Assembly: GCA_021780315.1 (NCBI GenBank)
Contig: JAJXYY010000033.1
Location: forward strand, 281,487 to 345,486
Reading direction: 5' to 3'
Length of the DNA: 64,000 bases
DNA from: Acidobacteriota bacterium
GTDB taxonomy: Bacteria > Acidobacteriota > Terriglobia > Terriglobales > Acidobacteriaceae
The position numbers and the translations under genes were made by a program. Positions 27,688 through 37,880 of this stretch are shown piece after piece (the stretch's first letter is position 1; every line of letters begins with the position of its first letter). A model generated the notes under the pieces. The model was not told where the DNA came from and ran no database searches. It saw only the letters and a program-made list of their open reading frames with translations.

Positions 27688-28929
27688 ATGGGTTGGCGTA
27701 ACTCCCCGGCGCAACGCGTCTATTCATTGCTCACCCAAAAAGGTGTGCGAGCTGGCATTAATACAGCCCTCGATCTTTGGGCCAGACGCCGCCTCAGTGT
27801 CCCAAAAGATGTTGATTCCGAGTTCAACTGGATACTCTCCCCCAATCGCCCCGCAGTCCTCCCACCACCAACGGCAGGTCCGCTTCGCATCAACTGGATA
27901 CTCCCCGAAATCGTTCGCGGAAGCGGAGGATTGTTCAACATCTTTCGCACTATCTTTGAATTCGAAAAATGGAACCACCAAAACCGAATCTATGTCGTTT
28001 CGAAATCGCCGGAAACAATCAAGCAAGCAATCGACATTGCACGAAATGACTACTTCCCCATTACGTCGCCAATCGAAATCTTGGAAGATACCGTACTCGA
28101 CTCCGATGCCACCATCGCAACCTCCTGGGAAACTGCCTATAGTGTCCGCTCCATTCCAAACACTGCCCGTAAATTCTATTTCGTGCAGGACTTTGAACCG
28201 TACTTCTTTGCGAAAGGCAGCCTAAGCGAATTCTCCGCACAAACCTACCAATGGGATTTTTACGGACTGACAGCCGGTCAGTGGATCGGAAGTGTCTTAC
28301 AAAAAGAATTTCAAATGGACTCGTCTGCGTTCAGCTTTTCCTACGATAGATCGCAATACGCCCCACTTCCTGCCCCAAACTCCACTCACCGAAAAAAACG
28401 CGTACTGTTCTATGCACGCCCCAGAACTGAACGTAGAGGTTTTGAGTTGGGAATCTTGGCACTCAAACTTGTCGCACAAAAGCTGCCCGATACTGAATTC
28501 GTTCTGGTTGGCTTCCCCACAGGATCTGTCAAATTACCCTTTGCGGCACAGGTCATCGGAGTCTTGGACGTATCGAAACTTGGAGACCTCTACAGAAGCT
28601 GCGATGTGGCTTTGGTCCTGTCCCATACCAACGCTTCCTTACTACCCTTGGAACTTATGGCCTGTGGCTGCGCCGTCGTTTCCAACGCTGGTCCCAATGT
28701 CGAATGGCTCATCAACAATAAGATCGCCGCATTAGCCCCTCCAACACCAGAGGCCCTCTCGGAAGCAGTAGCGCAATTACTGAATGACGATCACCTAAGA
28801 AGTTCCATCACTTCCGCAGCGCTGGAGTTCGTTGCACAAACCGATTGGACCCACGAAGCCAGGGCAGTCGAAGCTGGCATATACAAAGGGCTTGGTCTTT
28901 CTGCCATGCAAAGTCTGCACCATGAGTAA
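27688..28929 (+). CDS. Glycosyltransferase, GT4/WsaF rhamnosyltransferase-like
   Basis: I place the start at the ATG at 27688, preceded by AAAAGGA, giving 413 residues; a GTG at 27658 lacks a good ribosome site. The N-terminal part with INWILPEIVRGSGGLFNIFR matches WsaF-type rhamnosyltransferases. The C-terminal GT-B half has KRVLFYARPRTERRGFELG for donor binding and HTNASLLPLELMACGCAVV as the GT4-like acidic/EX7E-like region (LPLELMA). It likely uses dTDP-L-rhamnose made by the rfb genes here. It overlaps the downstream epimerase gene by eight bases, indicating coupled translation. Confidence 0.82.
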   Translation: MGWRNSPAQRVYSLLTQKGVRAGINTALDLWARRRLSVPKDVDSEFNWILSPNRPAVLPPPTAGPLRINWILPEIVRGSGGLFNIFRTIFEFEKWNHQNRIYVVSKSPETIKQAIDIARNDYFPITSPIEILEDTVLDSDATIATSWETAYSVRSIPNTARKFYFVQDFEPYFFAKGSLSEFSAQTYQWDFYGLTAGQWIGSVLQKEFQMDSSAFSFSYDRSQYAPLPAPNSTHRKKRVLFYARPRTERRGFELGILALKLVAQKLPDTEFVLVGFPTGSVKLPFAAQVIGVLDVSKLGDLYRSCDVALVLSHTNASLLPLELMACGCAVVSNAGPNVEWLINNKIAALAPPTPEALSEAVAQLLNDDHLRSSITSAALEFVAQTDWTHEARAVEAGIYKGLGLSAMQSLHHE

Positions 28930-29842
28930 ACGCCCAAAGTGTCTCGTTTACGGCGGCAGTGGATTCCTCGGTCAAACCCTCTGCCGCCAACTAATACAGT
29001 CAGGATTCGACGTGCGTTCGGTGTCTCGGTCTGGTCTTCCGGCAGGGCAACTCCAGCCATGGCACCATCAAGTGGAATGGATCTCATCGATCCTCGGCTC
29101 AGAGCAAAGTGTTGCAGCACTCGACGGCATCGATATTGTCTATCATCTCGCCAGTTCCACTTATCCCTCAAGCTCCAATCTCAACATGTCTTTCGATCTC
29201 GCCTCTAACACCCAGGCAACTCTGAACATCCTCGACGCAGCGGTTCGCCTTCCTATCAAGAGGTTTGTTTTCATCTCCTCTGGAGGCACCGTCTACGGTA
29301 TCCCACAAGAAAACCCCATCAAAGAAAACCACGCCACCAACCCCATCTGTTCGTACGGAATTCATAAGCTGGCAATTGAAAAATATCTCTACCTGTACGA
29401 GCATCTGCATGGCCTAAAGTCCGTCATCTTAAGAGTCTCGAATATCTACGGAGAAGCACAGGATTGCAGTAAGCCTCTTGGCGCCGTTGCTCACTTTACC
29501 CATCACGCACTTCATGGCCACCCAATTGAAATCTGGGGCGATGGCACCACTACACGCGATTACATCCACGTTGAAGATGTAGTCCGTGCGCTCATTCTTG
29601 CAGCTGACTACGAAGGCACTCACCCATTGTTCAACATCGGCAGCGGACATGGTCTCTCACTTAATGGTCTTGTAGATCTGATCAAGCAGTACGCAACGAA
29701 GCCTGTTGCGATCTCCTACAAGCCCAGTCGCGCCTTCGATGTTCGTGAGAACGTCCTCGACATTCAAAACGCTTGGGAGCACCTATCATGGAAGCCGATC
29801 TATCGGCTGGATGACTGTCTCCGACGAATCATGCAGCAATAG
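28922..29842 (+). CDS. NAD-dependent epimerase/dehydratase (extended SDR)
   Basis: A 306-residue nucleotide-sugar SDR. The Rossmann loop is CLVYGGSGFLGQTL (GGxGFLG, residues ~7-20), the catalytic Ser lies in FISSGGTVYG and the YxxxK motif is SYGIHKLAIEKYL. Substrate-side motifs are NIYGEAQ and the late DYIHVEDVVRALILA. It resembles UDP-glucose 4-epimerase or dTDP-hexose reductases; which of these cannot be told. The ATG at 28922 overlaps the GT4 stop, so the two are co-translated. It probably supplies a sugar donor for the repeat unit. It converges with wzx after 48 bases. Confidence 0.86.
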   Translation: MSKRPKCLVYGGSGFLGQTLCRQLIQSGFDVRSVSRSGLPAGQLQPWHHQVEWISSILGSEQSVAALDGIDIVYHLASSTYPSSSNLNMSFDLASNTQATLNILDAAVRLPIKRFVFISSGGTVYGIPQENPIKENHATNPICSYGIHKLAIEKYLYLYEHLHGLKSVILRVSNIYGEAQDCSKPLGAVAHFTHHALHGHPIEIWGDGTTTRDYIHVEDVVRALILAADYEGTHPLFNIGSGHGLSLNGLVDLIKQYATKPVAISYKPSRAFDVRENVLDIQNAWEHLSWKPIYRLDDCLRRIMQQ

Positions 29843-29890
29843 CAACCCACCGGCTGTAGAAGAACCACCAACACACGAAGCCTATGTCAG

Positions 29891-31363
29891 CTAAACAGGT
29901 CTTCTAACTTGCTGTAAGACACGATGTAACTTGTCGCGAAAAAAGACATAGGCGCATACAAAATACACCACAAGACCTATGATCGCGTAAGTTCCAAGCA
30001 GTAGCAGACTGCCAGGATGATGCAGTTGGCACACCACAAAAACGAGTGCCCCTGATACCGCTGCAATCATCCATACAGGCGTGATGACTGTATACACTCG
30101 AAACGGCAGCCATCGTTGCGCCACACGATATAACCACAAGTTACTAAACTGCACCAATAGGTTTGCAATAGCAAAACCAATTGTCCCGTAAGCAAGAATC
30201 AAAGGCGCACCGATAACCCAAGTCCCTGCCATCCATATCAGGGCAAACGTTAGCGCAGTCCTCGACCGCCCCAACGCATTCAGCAAACTCAATACTGGTG
30301 TTGCGGTTGGCACAAACAGGTTAGCCATCCAGAAAAAATAGAAATACGGGGTAGCTACTAACCACTTCGACCCATAGATCAACACGGTGATCGGCTGGAT
30401 CAACACGAGCGTAATAATTGACAAAGGAGCGACTAGCGCATTAGCCGACCAGATCACATTCTCGACCAGTGACCTTAGTTCATTTGTCTTATGCTGCAGA
30501 CGTGCAAACGCTGGCATATAGATCCGCTGCAATACCATCAGAGCCAGCACCGGATAAGCTGCCAACATGCTCGCCCAGGTAATGTAACCTACTTCTTTTG
30601 TGCCTAGTAGAAATCCAACTAGCACAGGACTAATACTGTCTTTAAGTAAGGAGGCAGCCTGTATACCTTGATACGGCAGTCCAAATGCCATGTGACTCTT
30701 CACGCGTACCCAGTCCCAATGCCAACGCATCGCCCACGGGCTTATCCAAAACGCAACTATTGCACCCGATAAAGCGCGTAATAATAACGCTATGGCAAAG
30801 GAGTACGCACCAAACCCCTTCCAGGCAAGTACGACGGCACAAACATTGAAAACGATCGCCTGAATCGAATCGATCAAGGCAACTTTATGAAATTCGAGCT
30901 TCCGTTCTAGGCGTATCTGCGGAACCACCATAAACGACGTGGCCACAAACGATAGTGCAACCAACCTGAATAGCCATGCCTCGTTTGGCCTCATGTGATA
31001 ACTGGCTGCAATCCATCTTGAAGAAAACCACAGACCGGCAGAAATCAATAAAACTAGGACTTGCTGAATAGTGAATATCGCTTGATAATCTGCGATCTCT
31101 GGCTCGTCATGCTGGCGCACCAAACTTCCTGCAAGGCCTGCATCACCAAATGCGATTAAAAACGTCTGTAAATAAAGAATCACCGCATAGACGCCAAATT
31201 GGGCAGGAGTCAGAATTCTTGCAAGAAAAATACCAGCTACTATCCTTGCACCTTGCACAAGAATCTGACGGACGCCAAGCGATATGGCTCCATTCACGCT
31301 CTTGCGTACAACTTCGCTTGACTCAATTGACCTGTGATTGCTTGAACTCGGCGTCTTAGACAT
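29891..31363 (-). CDS. Polysaccharide flippase, Wzx/MOP superfamily
   Basis: A 490-residue membrane protein with about 12-14 hydrophobic helices and the Polysacc_synt/MATE-like start NGAISLGVRQILVQGARIVAGIFLARILTP. The phrase ARILTPAQFGVYAVI is typical of RfbX/Wzx flippases that move undecaprenyl-linked repeats across the inner membrane. It sits in the polysaccharide locus on the strand opposite to the glycosyltransferases. It is separated from wzz upstream by a 236-base gap that may hold its own promoter. Codon use is less GC-rich than in the flanking housekeeping genes. Confidence 0.85.
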   Translation of the reverse strand: MSKTPSSSNHRSIESSEVVRKSVNGAISLGVRQILVQGARIVAGIFLARILTPAQFGVYAVILYLQTFLIAFGDAGLAGSLVRQHDEPEIADYQAIFTIQQVLVLLISAGLWFSSRWIAASYHMRPNEAWLFRLVALSFVATSFMVVPQIRLERKLEFHKVALIDSIQAIVFNVCAVVLAWKGFGAYSFAIALLLRALSGAIVAFWISPWAMRWHWDWVRVKSHMAFGLPYQGIQAASLLKDSISPVLVGFLLGTKEVGYITWASMLAAYPVLALMVLQRIYMPAFARLQHKTNELRSLVENVIWSANALVAPLSIITLVLIQPITVLIYGSKWLVATPYFYFFWMANLFVPTATPVLSLLNALGRSRTALTFALIWMAGTWVIGAPLILAYGTIGFAIANLLVQFSNLWLYRVAQRWLPFRVYTVITPVWMIAAVSGALVFVVCQLHHPGSLLLLGTYAIIGLVVYFVCAYVFFRDKLHRVLQQVRRPV

Positions 31364-31599
31364 CGTGATTCTTACTTAAAGTTCCTGTGTTCGTAAATGT
31401 AAGGTGAACATCGTCACGATTGTCGTCTGCAAAATGCTTGCTGAGACATCTAAGAATGCTATTAGTGATAGAAAAAGACTGCTTCATTACTAACTTACGG
31501 AGGCTACACCAAACAATAGTGCACCTGAATCTGACCACTTGAGGCTAGTATCCAAAACTATATAGCAACTTATCCTGTATCGACTCGGCCAATGCAGCA

Positions 31600-32799
31600 T
31601 TAGATTCGCGATGCAGCAGTACCCAATGAATATCGGACCAGTACATAGATTGATCCAACAAGCCCCCCAACAAGCAATGCTAATAGGGTCAAAAGTCCAC
31701 GCTTTGGACCAGATTTCATATCTGGGACAACAGCATAATCAACTACCTGAATCAGTGGCGATGAACGAGATTCATCTAGTTTAGCTGCCTCATATTGGCG
31801 AAGCAGTAATTCGTACAGAGCTTCGTGATACTTCACTTCACGAGCCTTGCGGACATATATCAAAGTAAGTTCAGGAACCTTCGATGTCGGCACTTGTACA
31901 TTTCCGGGATCTTTTTGTCTATCAGAGTCTTCCAGACGCTTCAGTTGCGCATTCAACTGAACTATCTCGGCACGGATACGTATCGTGTCGGGATTTTGAT
32001 CCGTAGCGCCTTGCTTCATCGCAGCCAACTGGATCTCACGGCTCGATATCTCTGCCTGCGTCTGTGCAATCGTCTCCAGCTGTAGTCTGGCTTGACCACC
32101 GGGTTGAATCAGCCCGCTCTTTTCTTGGCTTTTGCTGAGATCGACTTCGGCATCAGCAAGTGCATTTTTCTCCTTCACTAGTTGAGCCTCAAAGAAAAGT
32201 CGCTTCTGACCTGCTTCTGTCAGAGCGATGCGATCATTAAGCTTTCGCAAAGCATCGAGATACCCATTGGCTAAGTCTGCTGCGCGCTTCGGGTCGTGGT
32301 CTTCAACGCTCACAACAATAAGCGAGTCTTTACCGGAGGCAAATTCGCTGTGCCTACGAAGCGCCTTTTCGGCTAAGCTTCGCTTCTTAGTTTTGTACAC
32401 CTGCCCAAGATCAAATCGCTGAATCAATTCATCAGCGACTGAACGACTTTCCAAAATCCCGACATAAATCAGCGACGGATCCTTCAATGCTCCAAGGGCT
32501 CCACTTGCTGCCCCAAGCGCACCTAATTGACCAAGTACTGCTGAAGATGATCCGGTAGACATAGAGTTCGGTGGCAAGAAGCTTGCCTGAGCTGTGTAGG
32601 TTGGACGAATCAAAAATACAATCACAATAGTTAGGGCAGCTGGCACCAAAGCAAATTTCATGATCAGCTTTCGATGCGCCCATACAACTTGCCATAACCT
32701 TACAAGATCAATTTCATCATCGGAATGAGCAGCCTGGTGCGATGTGAAAGGAGCATCCTGATTCCGGGTTACTACAGCTTCTTCTTGCATCATAGCCAT
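31600..32799 (-). CDS. Polysaccharide chain-length determinant (Wzz/GumC N-terminal type)
   Basis: A 399-residue inner-membrane protein. The first transmembrane helix is LIMKFALVPAALTIVIVFLI (~40-60), a large periplasmic coiled-coil region spans ~65-350 (many Glu/Gln/Lys heptads such as AQLVKEKNALADAEVDLSK), and a second helix GLLTLLALLVGGLVGSIYVL lies near the end. A proline-rich approach to TM2 (VVPDMKSGPKRG) fits Wzz proteins. No tyrosine-kinase domain is attached and none is encoded nearby. It directly follows wza (stop-to-start three bases), so the two are one operon. ATGs at 32799, 32793 and 32790 are all possible starts. Confidence 0.87.
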   Translation of the reverse strand: MAMMQEEAVVTRNQDAPFTSHQAAHSDDEIDLVRLWQVVWAHRKLIMKFALVPAALTIVIVFLIRPTYTAQASFLPPNSMSTGSSSAVLGQLGALGAASGALGALKDPSLIYVGILESRSVADELIQRFDLGQVYKTKKRSLAEKALRRHSEFASGKDSLIVVSVEDHDPKRAADLANGYLDALRKLNDRIALTEAGQKRLFFEAQLVKEKNALADAEVDLSKSQEKSGLIQPGGQARLQLETIAQTQAEISSREIQLAAMKQGATDQNPDTIRIRAEIVQLNAQLKRLEDSDRQKDPGNVQVPTSKVPELTLIYVRKAREVKYHEALYELLLRQYEAAKLDESRSSPLIQVVDYAVVPDMKSGPKRGLLTLLALLVGGLVGSIYVLVRYSLGTAASRI

Positions 32800-32802
32800 C
32801 CC

Positions 32803-35436
32803 TTACAACACCAGGTTGATTGCTGCGATCGCCAAACCAAACTGACCAACAATCGTTGCAATATCAACCAGCAGCCGCAATCCCGATCCCTTATTAATAT
32901 TCTGAGGAACCACCACCGTATCGCCAGGATACAGCCGAACCGAATCAAAATTGTCTCCACGCAGCTTCGAACTATACTGCCGGCTCACAACCGAGCCATC
33001 CGCACGCACCACAAACTGGCGGCCTCTATCCGCATCACGATTCGTTCCGCCAGCCAACTTCACGTAGCGGCCAACTCGCTGGCCCGGGCTGTACAGAAAT
33101 GCGTTCGCGTTATACACCGCGCCCTCAACCGCAACAGTCGAAGGAACCCGCGGTACCAGAAAGCGATCGCCATCTTCGAGAGGTATATCCGGCAGCGCAG
33201 CCGTCCCATGACTATCGACCGGTAGATCCAGCACGATTCGTCCCGTCGCCTGCACCTGGCGTAACCGCGTGACCAACTGCTGTGCCTGCTGTTGCGCCGC
33301 CGTAGCCGCAGCCGAATCCTGCGTACTCACCGAACTCCCTGCCGCATTCAGCAACGAGCTGCTCGCCTGTTGCTCCAGCTGATTCGCATAATCTTTCAAC
33401 CGCTGCTGCTGCGCACGCCGCGTCGACTCGCGGGTAAAGTCTGAACCATACAGATACGCATCCTGTGTCAACCCGCCCGCCCGCTCCACCAATTTCCGCA
33501 ACGTCTCCCCGGGCCGCACCGTGTACACTCCAGCCGAGACAAACTCTCCCTCCAGCCGCACATAGCGCGTCTGCTGCGACTGTGGCACCAACAAGTCCGC
33601 CTTGGAGAAGATCGTCACCACATCTTCCGGCTGCAACTCGTAGTTCTGTGACTCATCGCCGTTCAACACCACCGCGCCCAGGTTGAAGGGAATCAATGAA
33701 GTCGTCAGGTCTTTCTTGTTCTGCCGATCAATAACGGCGTAACTCCAGTTAATGTCAGGACCGCTCGAAACCACGTAGGTCTTCGCAGCAAACAAAGTAG
33801 ATGCAGAACCGGATTCCGCTCTCGCGGTCGACCCATTCCCAGCCGCTGCATTGTTCGTATCCATCTGCGAACTCGTATCCACCGGCGTCTGGAATGGAAT
33901 CCCATCCACCGACATCGCACTCGATTCCACAGCGGTCTGCGCACCCACGGAGTCGGCGGCAGTCCCAGCCCGCGTCGTCGCTTGCAGTGCCTGGTCCCCA
34001 TGCAACTGCGTCCCGCTGCTTAGCGCCGTTCCATTCTGCGCTGCAATCGGCTTCGTCGCAGTCCGCGTAGCCTCAGGAAGTGGCACATAGTTCAAAGTCG
34101 TCTGGCCCAGCTTCGCCCGCCGTTGCCAGTAATCACGCGTAATCAGCGACTCGCGGGAAGGAATCAGATCTCGAACCCGCATCCCCGCATGCCACACATA
34201 CCGTCCCGGATTCGCGACATTCCCACGCAAAGTTACCGCATTCTGAAACTGGTCGGTGATCGTCGGAAACTCCAGAATGTCTCCATCCCGCAGCACCGTC
34301 GCCTTGCCCGCATCCGACCACACAAACTCCAGAACACTCCGCGAGGTGCGATCGGATATCCGTTCAATCCGCAGCTGCTGCGTCAGCGCAACGTTCGTCA
34401 AGCCGCCCGCCAACTGCACCGCGTCCGCAACGGTCGCACCCGTATTCAGTTCATAGATCGCCGGCGTATTCACGCTCCCGGCCACCGCCACCTGCTCCCC
34501 AACCTCCGGAATGTAAATTACATCCCCTGGCTGCAAGGGCACGTCCTTCGACTTGTCCCCTCGAAGCAGCAGATCATAAAGATCAAATTCAGTTACAACC
34601 TTGTCGCCTCGCTTCAACTGGATATGCCGCATGCTCCCCTGCGGTGTCGGTCCACCGGTTGCAAACAACGCATTCACCAGTGTGCTCAGGGAACTTACCG
34701 TATAACTGCCCGGACGCCGGGCCTGACCCACCACAAAAATCTGGATCGAACGCAACTGGCCCATATTCACATTCAGATCGAAGTTCCGAAACACCCGCCC
34801 CATCTGCGACTTTACAAACGATTGCACTTCCGCAAACGGCAGTCCGGCAACATGTACTGGACCCACCTGCGGAATATACACATTGCCAGTCCGGTCCACC
34901 GTATAGTGACCGTTCAGCGTCACCTGTCCCCACGCCTGGACCAGCAACTCATCGCCGGGTCCAATCACATAGTCCGGCGTCACCGGCACCCGGTCCACCG
35001 GCGCAAACGTCGACGGCGCATTGCTGAACAGACTTTCTCCGTAGATCGTCAACGAGTGCCCCACCGTATCGCGCACCACCCGCTGAAATTCGGTCGCTGG
35101 ATAGCTGGGGAAAGCACTCGCAGTCGTCTGGCGCACACTTCCGCCAACCGTCCCCTGCGCTCCCTGCCCACTCACACAGTTCGCACCACTCTGCCCTGGC
35201 CCCAGACTCTGGCAGTCCGGCAACGTAGCCCCATTCAACTGGTTATCCTGCAGCACAATTCCCCGCGAACTGCTCGGCTGTGCGGAAAGCTGCTGCATCA
35301 TTTGGCCAGCAACGGGTGTCGTGTCATCCACCACCGTGTTCGACGTCTGCTGTCCAGCCGCTACGCCAACCACCACCATCGACATCAACAGAACCTTCAG
35401 AATTCGAACCGGAATCAATGGCAATACCAACCGCAT
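32803..35436 (-). CDS. Polysaccharide export outer-membrane protein (Wza family) with multiple SLBB domains
   Basis: From the ATG at 35436 (behind AGAAAGG) the protein has 877 residues. A signal peptide (PVRILKVLLMSMVVVGVAAGQQ) comes first. The Poly_export domain follows with TPDYVIGPGDELLVQAWGQV (~140-165), then a series of SLBB beta-grasp domains, recognisable by IFVVGQARRPGSYTV, VAVAGSVNTPAIYEL, TLRGNVANPGRYVW, RLEGEFVSAGVYTV and VAVEGAVYNANAFLY. A final hydrophobic helix LRLLVDIATIVGQFGLAIAAI may be the outer-membrane or inner-membrane anchor. A low-complexity insert at ~420-520 separates domains. It is more than twice the size of E. coli Wza, as often seen in Acidobacteriota. It forms the export channel with Wzz. 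Confidence 0.9.
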   Translation of the reverse strand: MRLVLPLIPVRILKVLLMSMVVVGVAAGQQTSNTVVDDTTPVAGQMMQQLSAQPSSSRGIVLQDNQLNGATLPDCQSLGPGQSGANCVSGQGAQGTVGGSVRQTTASAFPSYPATEFQRVVRDTVGHSLTIYGESLFSNAPSTFAPVDRVPVTPDYVIGPGDELLVQAWGQVTLNGHYTVDRTGNVYIPQVGPVHVAGLPFAEVQSFVKSQMGRVFRNFDLNVNMGQLRSIQIFVVGQARRPGSYTVSSLSTLVNALFATGGPTPQGSMRHIQLKRGDKVVTEFDLYDLLLRGDKSKDVPLQPGDVIYIPEVGEQVAVAGSVNTPAIYELNTGATVADAVQLAGGLTNVALTQQLRIERISDRTSRSVLEFVWSDAGKATVLRDGDILEFPTITDQFQNAVTLRGNVANPGRYVWHAGMRVRDLIPSRESLITRDYWQRRAKLGQTTLNYVPLPEATRTATKPIAAQNGTALSSGTQLHGDQALQATTRAGTAADSVGAQTAVESSAMSVDGIPFQTPVDTSSQMDTNNAAAGNGSTARAESGSASTLFAAKTYVVSSGPDINWSYAVIDRQNKKDLTTSLIPFNLGAVVLNGDESQNYELQPEDVVTIFSKADLLVPQSQQTRYVRLEGEFVSAGVYTVRPGETLRKLVERAGGLTQDAYLYGSDFTRESTRRAQQQRLKDYANQLEQQASSSLLNAAGSSVSTQDSAAATAAQQQAQQLVTRLRQVQATGRIVLDLPVDSHGTAALPDIPLEDGDRFLVPRVPSTVAVEGAVYNANAFLYSPGQRVGRYVKLAGGTNRDADRGRQFVVRADGSVVSRQYSSKLRGDNFDSVRLYPGDTVVVPQNINKGSGLRLLVDIATIVGQFGLAIAAINLVL

Positions 35437-35711
35437 GGAATACCTTTCTCGCAAAAAAACCATCTCTCGCTAACTAACTCTAAGTCTCGAATGTCTTCCG
35501 GCAGGTACGTCCATACTGAATCATCTACAAGTCCCGGTTCAGAATACAACAGCAATCAGAGTCACCACTTACTCGTTACATCGAGTAACAATGCCAACAA
35601 GCGGATTGCACTTACTCCCAACTTAGCCGAACTAACACTAAACTACTCTCCCGATCAGTGGACCCACAGCGGAACTAAGCGCACACCACTTCCGTTCGTA
35701 CCACCAGTAGG

Positions 35712-37175
35712 TCAACCTTCGACTTGCCGGCCTGCCTGCTGTCCCTCTACCGCCGCTCCTACCCGCAACATCGTCGCTTCATCAAAGTGCCGCGCCATAA
35801 TCTGCACACCGATCGGCAGTCCATCCTTCGTCTCACCACACGGCACACTCACACCGCAAATCCCCGCCAAACTCGCAGCAACCGAATAGATATCCGCCAG
35901 GTACATCGCCACCGGGTCGTCCGTCTTCTCACCCAGCTTGAACGCCGGCGTCGGAGTCATCGGCCCGACAATCACATCCACCTCCCCAAACGCAGCCAGA
36001 AAGTCCCGCGTCAACAACCCACGAACCTGCTGCGCCTTCCGGTAGTACGCGTCATAGTACCCCGCGGACAACGCATAAGTCCCCAGCAGAATTCGCCGCT
36101 TCACCTCCGGCCCAAACCCCGCATCGCGCGTCTTGCGGTACATCGCCGAAAGCGTCGCCGCATCCTCTGAACGCAACCCAAAACGCACCCCATCGAACCG
36201 GGAAAGATTCGACGAAGCCTCCGCTGTCGCAATCACGTAGTACGTCGGAATCGCATATTTTGTGTGCGGCAAACTCACCGGCTTCACCACACATCCCGCC
36301 AGCTTCAGTCCATCCAAAACACGCTCTATCGCCGCGCGAATCTCCGGATCCAACCCCTCCCCAAAGTACTCCGCCGGAACCCCCACCCGGAGCCCTTCCA
36401 CTGGATTCTCCAACGCAGCCACATACCCATCCACCGGACGATCCGCCGAAGTCTCATCCATAACATCGCGCCCTGCAAGCACTTCCAGCAGCGTCGCCGC
36501 ATCCTTAACCGTGTTCGTAAACGGCCCCACACGGTCCAGCGAAGACGCAAACGCTATCAATCCATACCGCGAAACCCGCCCATACGTCGGAAGTACACCC
36601 ACCACACCACAGAACGCCGCCGGCTGACGAATCGACCCACCCGTATCCGTCCCCAGCGTCGCCACCGCAAATCCAGCCGCCACCGCCGCCGCAGATCCAC
36701 CGCTCGATCCACCCGGAACCCGGTCTAACGCCTTTGGATTCTTCACCGCACCATAGGCCGAGTTCTCGTTCGAGCTGCCCATCGCAAACTCATCGCAGTT
36801 CAGCTTACCCAGCAAAACCGCACCGGCAGCCTCAAGCTTCGCCACCGCCGTCCCATCGTATGGAGGACGGTACCCCTTTAGAATCAAAGATCCAGCCGTC
36901 GCCGGCGAGCCCTGCATCGCCAGCACATCCTTAATCCCCACTGGGACCCCAGCCAAAGGCCCCAACGCCTCACCCTTCGCCGCAGCAGCATCCACCCGAG
37001 CCGCCTGAGCCAGTGCCCGCTCCCGGCTCAAAGCCAGAAAGCTATTGATTCCTTTACCATTAGCTCCATCATCGGCAGCAATCCGTGCATAGTGCTGCTC
37101 CGCCAGCGCCGTCGCTGTCGTCGTTCCCGCTGCCACCGCAGCCCGTACCGCATCAATCGTCATCAAGCCGTCCAA
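35712..37175 (-). CDS. gatA: Aspartyl/glutamyl-tRNA amidotransferase subunit A
   Basis: A 487-residue amidase-signature enzyme. GatA releases ammonia from glutamine so GatCAB can convert Glu-tRNA(Gln) or Asp-tRNA(Asn) to the amidated form. The Ser-cisSer-Lys triad is visible: Lys in [14 protein letters not shown] (~79), the Gly/Ser-rich block [14 protein letters not shown] with [11 protein letters not shown]. Length and C-terminal motifs such as [13 protein letters not shown] match the family. gatC lies 41 bases upstream on the same strand; gatB is not in the window. This housekeeping block lies within the polysaccharide locus. Confidence 0.95.
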   Translation of the reverse strand: MDGLMTIDAVRAAVAAGTTTATALAEQHYARIAADDGANGKGINSFLALSRERALAQAARVDAAAAKGEALGPLAGVPVGIKDVLAMQGSPATAGSLILKGYRPPYDGTAVAKLEAAGAVLLGKLNCDEFAMGSSNENSAYGAVKNPKALDRVPGGSSGGSAAAVAAGFAVATLGTDTGGSIRQPAAFCGVVGVLPTYGRVSRYGLIAFASSLDRVGPFTNTVKDAATLLEVLAGRDVMDETSADRPVDGYVAALENPVEGLRVGVPAEYFGEGLDPEIRAAIERVLDGLKLAGCVVKPVSLPHTKYAIPTYYVIATAEASSNLSRFDGVRFGLRSEDAATLSAMYRKTRDAGFGPEVKRRILLGTYALSAGYYDAYYRKAQQVRGLLTRDFLAAFGEVDVIVGPMTPTPAFKLGEKTDDPVAMYLADIYSVAASLAGICGVSVPCGETKDGLPIGVQIMARHFDEATMLRVGAAVEGQQAGRQVEG

Positions 37176-37216
37176 ACTATCGCCTCCTACTACCTAACCC
37201 ATACATAAAAATACAC

Positions 37217-37534
37217 TTACCGCTCAATCACCTTCGGAACCTTGAAGAACCGGCCATCCGTCTCCGGAGCCACCGCCATCACCGCCGCCCGATCCACCGA
37301 AGCCCGCACCACATCCGCACGCAACTCCTCGCCATGCGCATGCACCGCGCCACCCAGCATCTCGCCTACCTGGGCCATCGCCAGCACGCCTGTCGTATCC
37401 AGTTCATTCAATTGGGCAATGTGGCCCAGAATCGCATTCAAATCCCGCTGCATCCGAGGCTCTTCTTCTGCCGTCAACTCCAGATTGGCCAACTCAGCCA
37501 CCCGGCGAACATCTTCCAGCGATACTCCGCTCAT
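37217..37534 (-). CDS. gatC: Aspartyl/glutamyl-tRNA amidotransferase subunit C
   Basis: With the ATG at 37534 (behind AGGAGAAAGG) the protein has 105 residues, close to the 90-105 usual for GatC. Family features are VSLEDVRRVAELANLELTAE at the start and NAILGHIAQLNELDT in the middle. The C terminus carries the ADVVRASVDRAAVMAVAPE segment and GRFFKVPKVIE, equivalent to LR.D.v.......L..AP...g.ff.VPkvi. GatC stabilises the GatA-GatB heterodimer. The open frame extends upstream, but the added residues do not resemble GatC. Confidence 0.93.
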   Translation of the reverse strand: MSGVSLEDVRRVAELANLELTAEEEPRMQRDLNAILGHIAQLNELDTTGVLAMAQVGEMLGGAVHAHGEELRADVVRASVDRAAVMAVAPETDGRFFKVPKVIER

Positions 37535-37565
37535 ACTCGTCCTTTCTCCTGCAATCTCTTTAAAA

Positions 37566-37880
37566 TCAGCGCCGTATAACGCGACCGGCATCCTCTCGCT
37601 TCGAACCGCGTAGTTCAAAGTGTATCCCGGTCACCGCTACACCAGCTATCTTTGCCAACTCCCGCTGCAACACCCCGCTCATCGAGCACATCTGCTGCAT
37701 CCATGCCACATCCATCACCACTATCCTCACCACTCCATCCACAAACCCAACCACCTCTCCGCGGCCCGCCATCGCCGCCCCACACGCCACCGGCCACGCT
37801 GCCGCCAGCCTGTCTTCCTCCCCCATAGCCTTCAGGCTCTGGCCCAGACTCCCCTGCAATAACGCCCGCATCCCTTCCAT
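37566..37880 (-). CDS. DUF721/DciA-like protein
   Basis: A 104-residue protein from the ATG at 37880 behind GGGAGG. It shows the DUF721 pattern: an N-terminal helix (MRALLQGSLGQSLKA), LAAAWPVACGAAMAGR corresponding to the W..vvG......, and a KH-like strand-helix segment VVRIVVMDVAWMQQMCSMSGVLQRELAK. DUF721 proteins include DciA, the loader of the DnaB replicative helicase in most bacteria lacking DnaC. It precedes gatC by 31 bases on the same strand. The length fits a minimal DciA; functional assignment is by family. Confidence 0.75.
   Translation of the reverse strand: MEGMRALLQGSLGQSLKAMGEEDRLAAAWPVACGAAMAGRGEVVGFVDGVVRIVVMDVAWMQQMCSMSGVLQRELAKIAGVAVTGIHFELRGSKREDAGRVIRR

Noticed and set aside
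34123..35889. 588-residue plus-strand open frame opposite wza
   Set aside because: It is Arg/His/Pro-rich and spans the wza start and the gatA end. The SLBB/Poly_export motifs on the minus strand are decisive.
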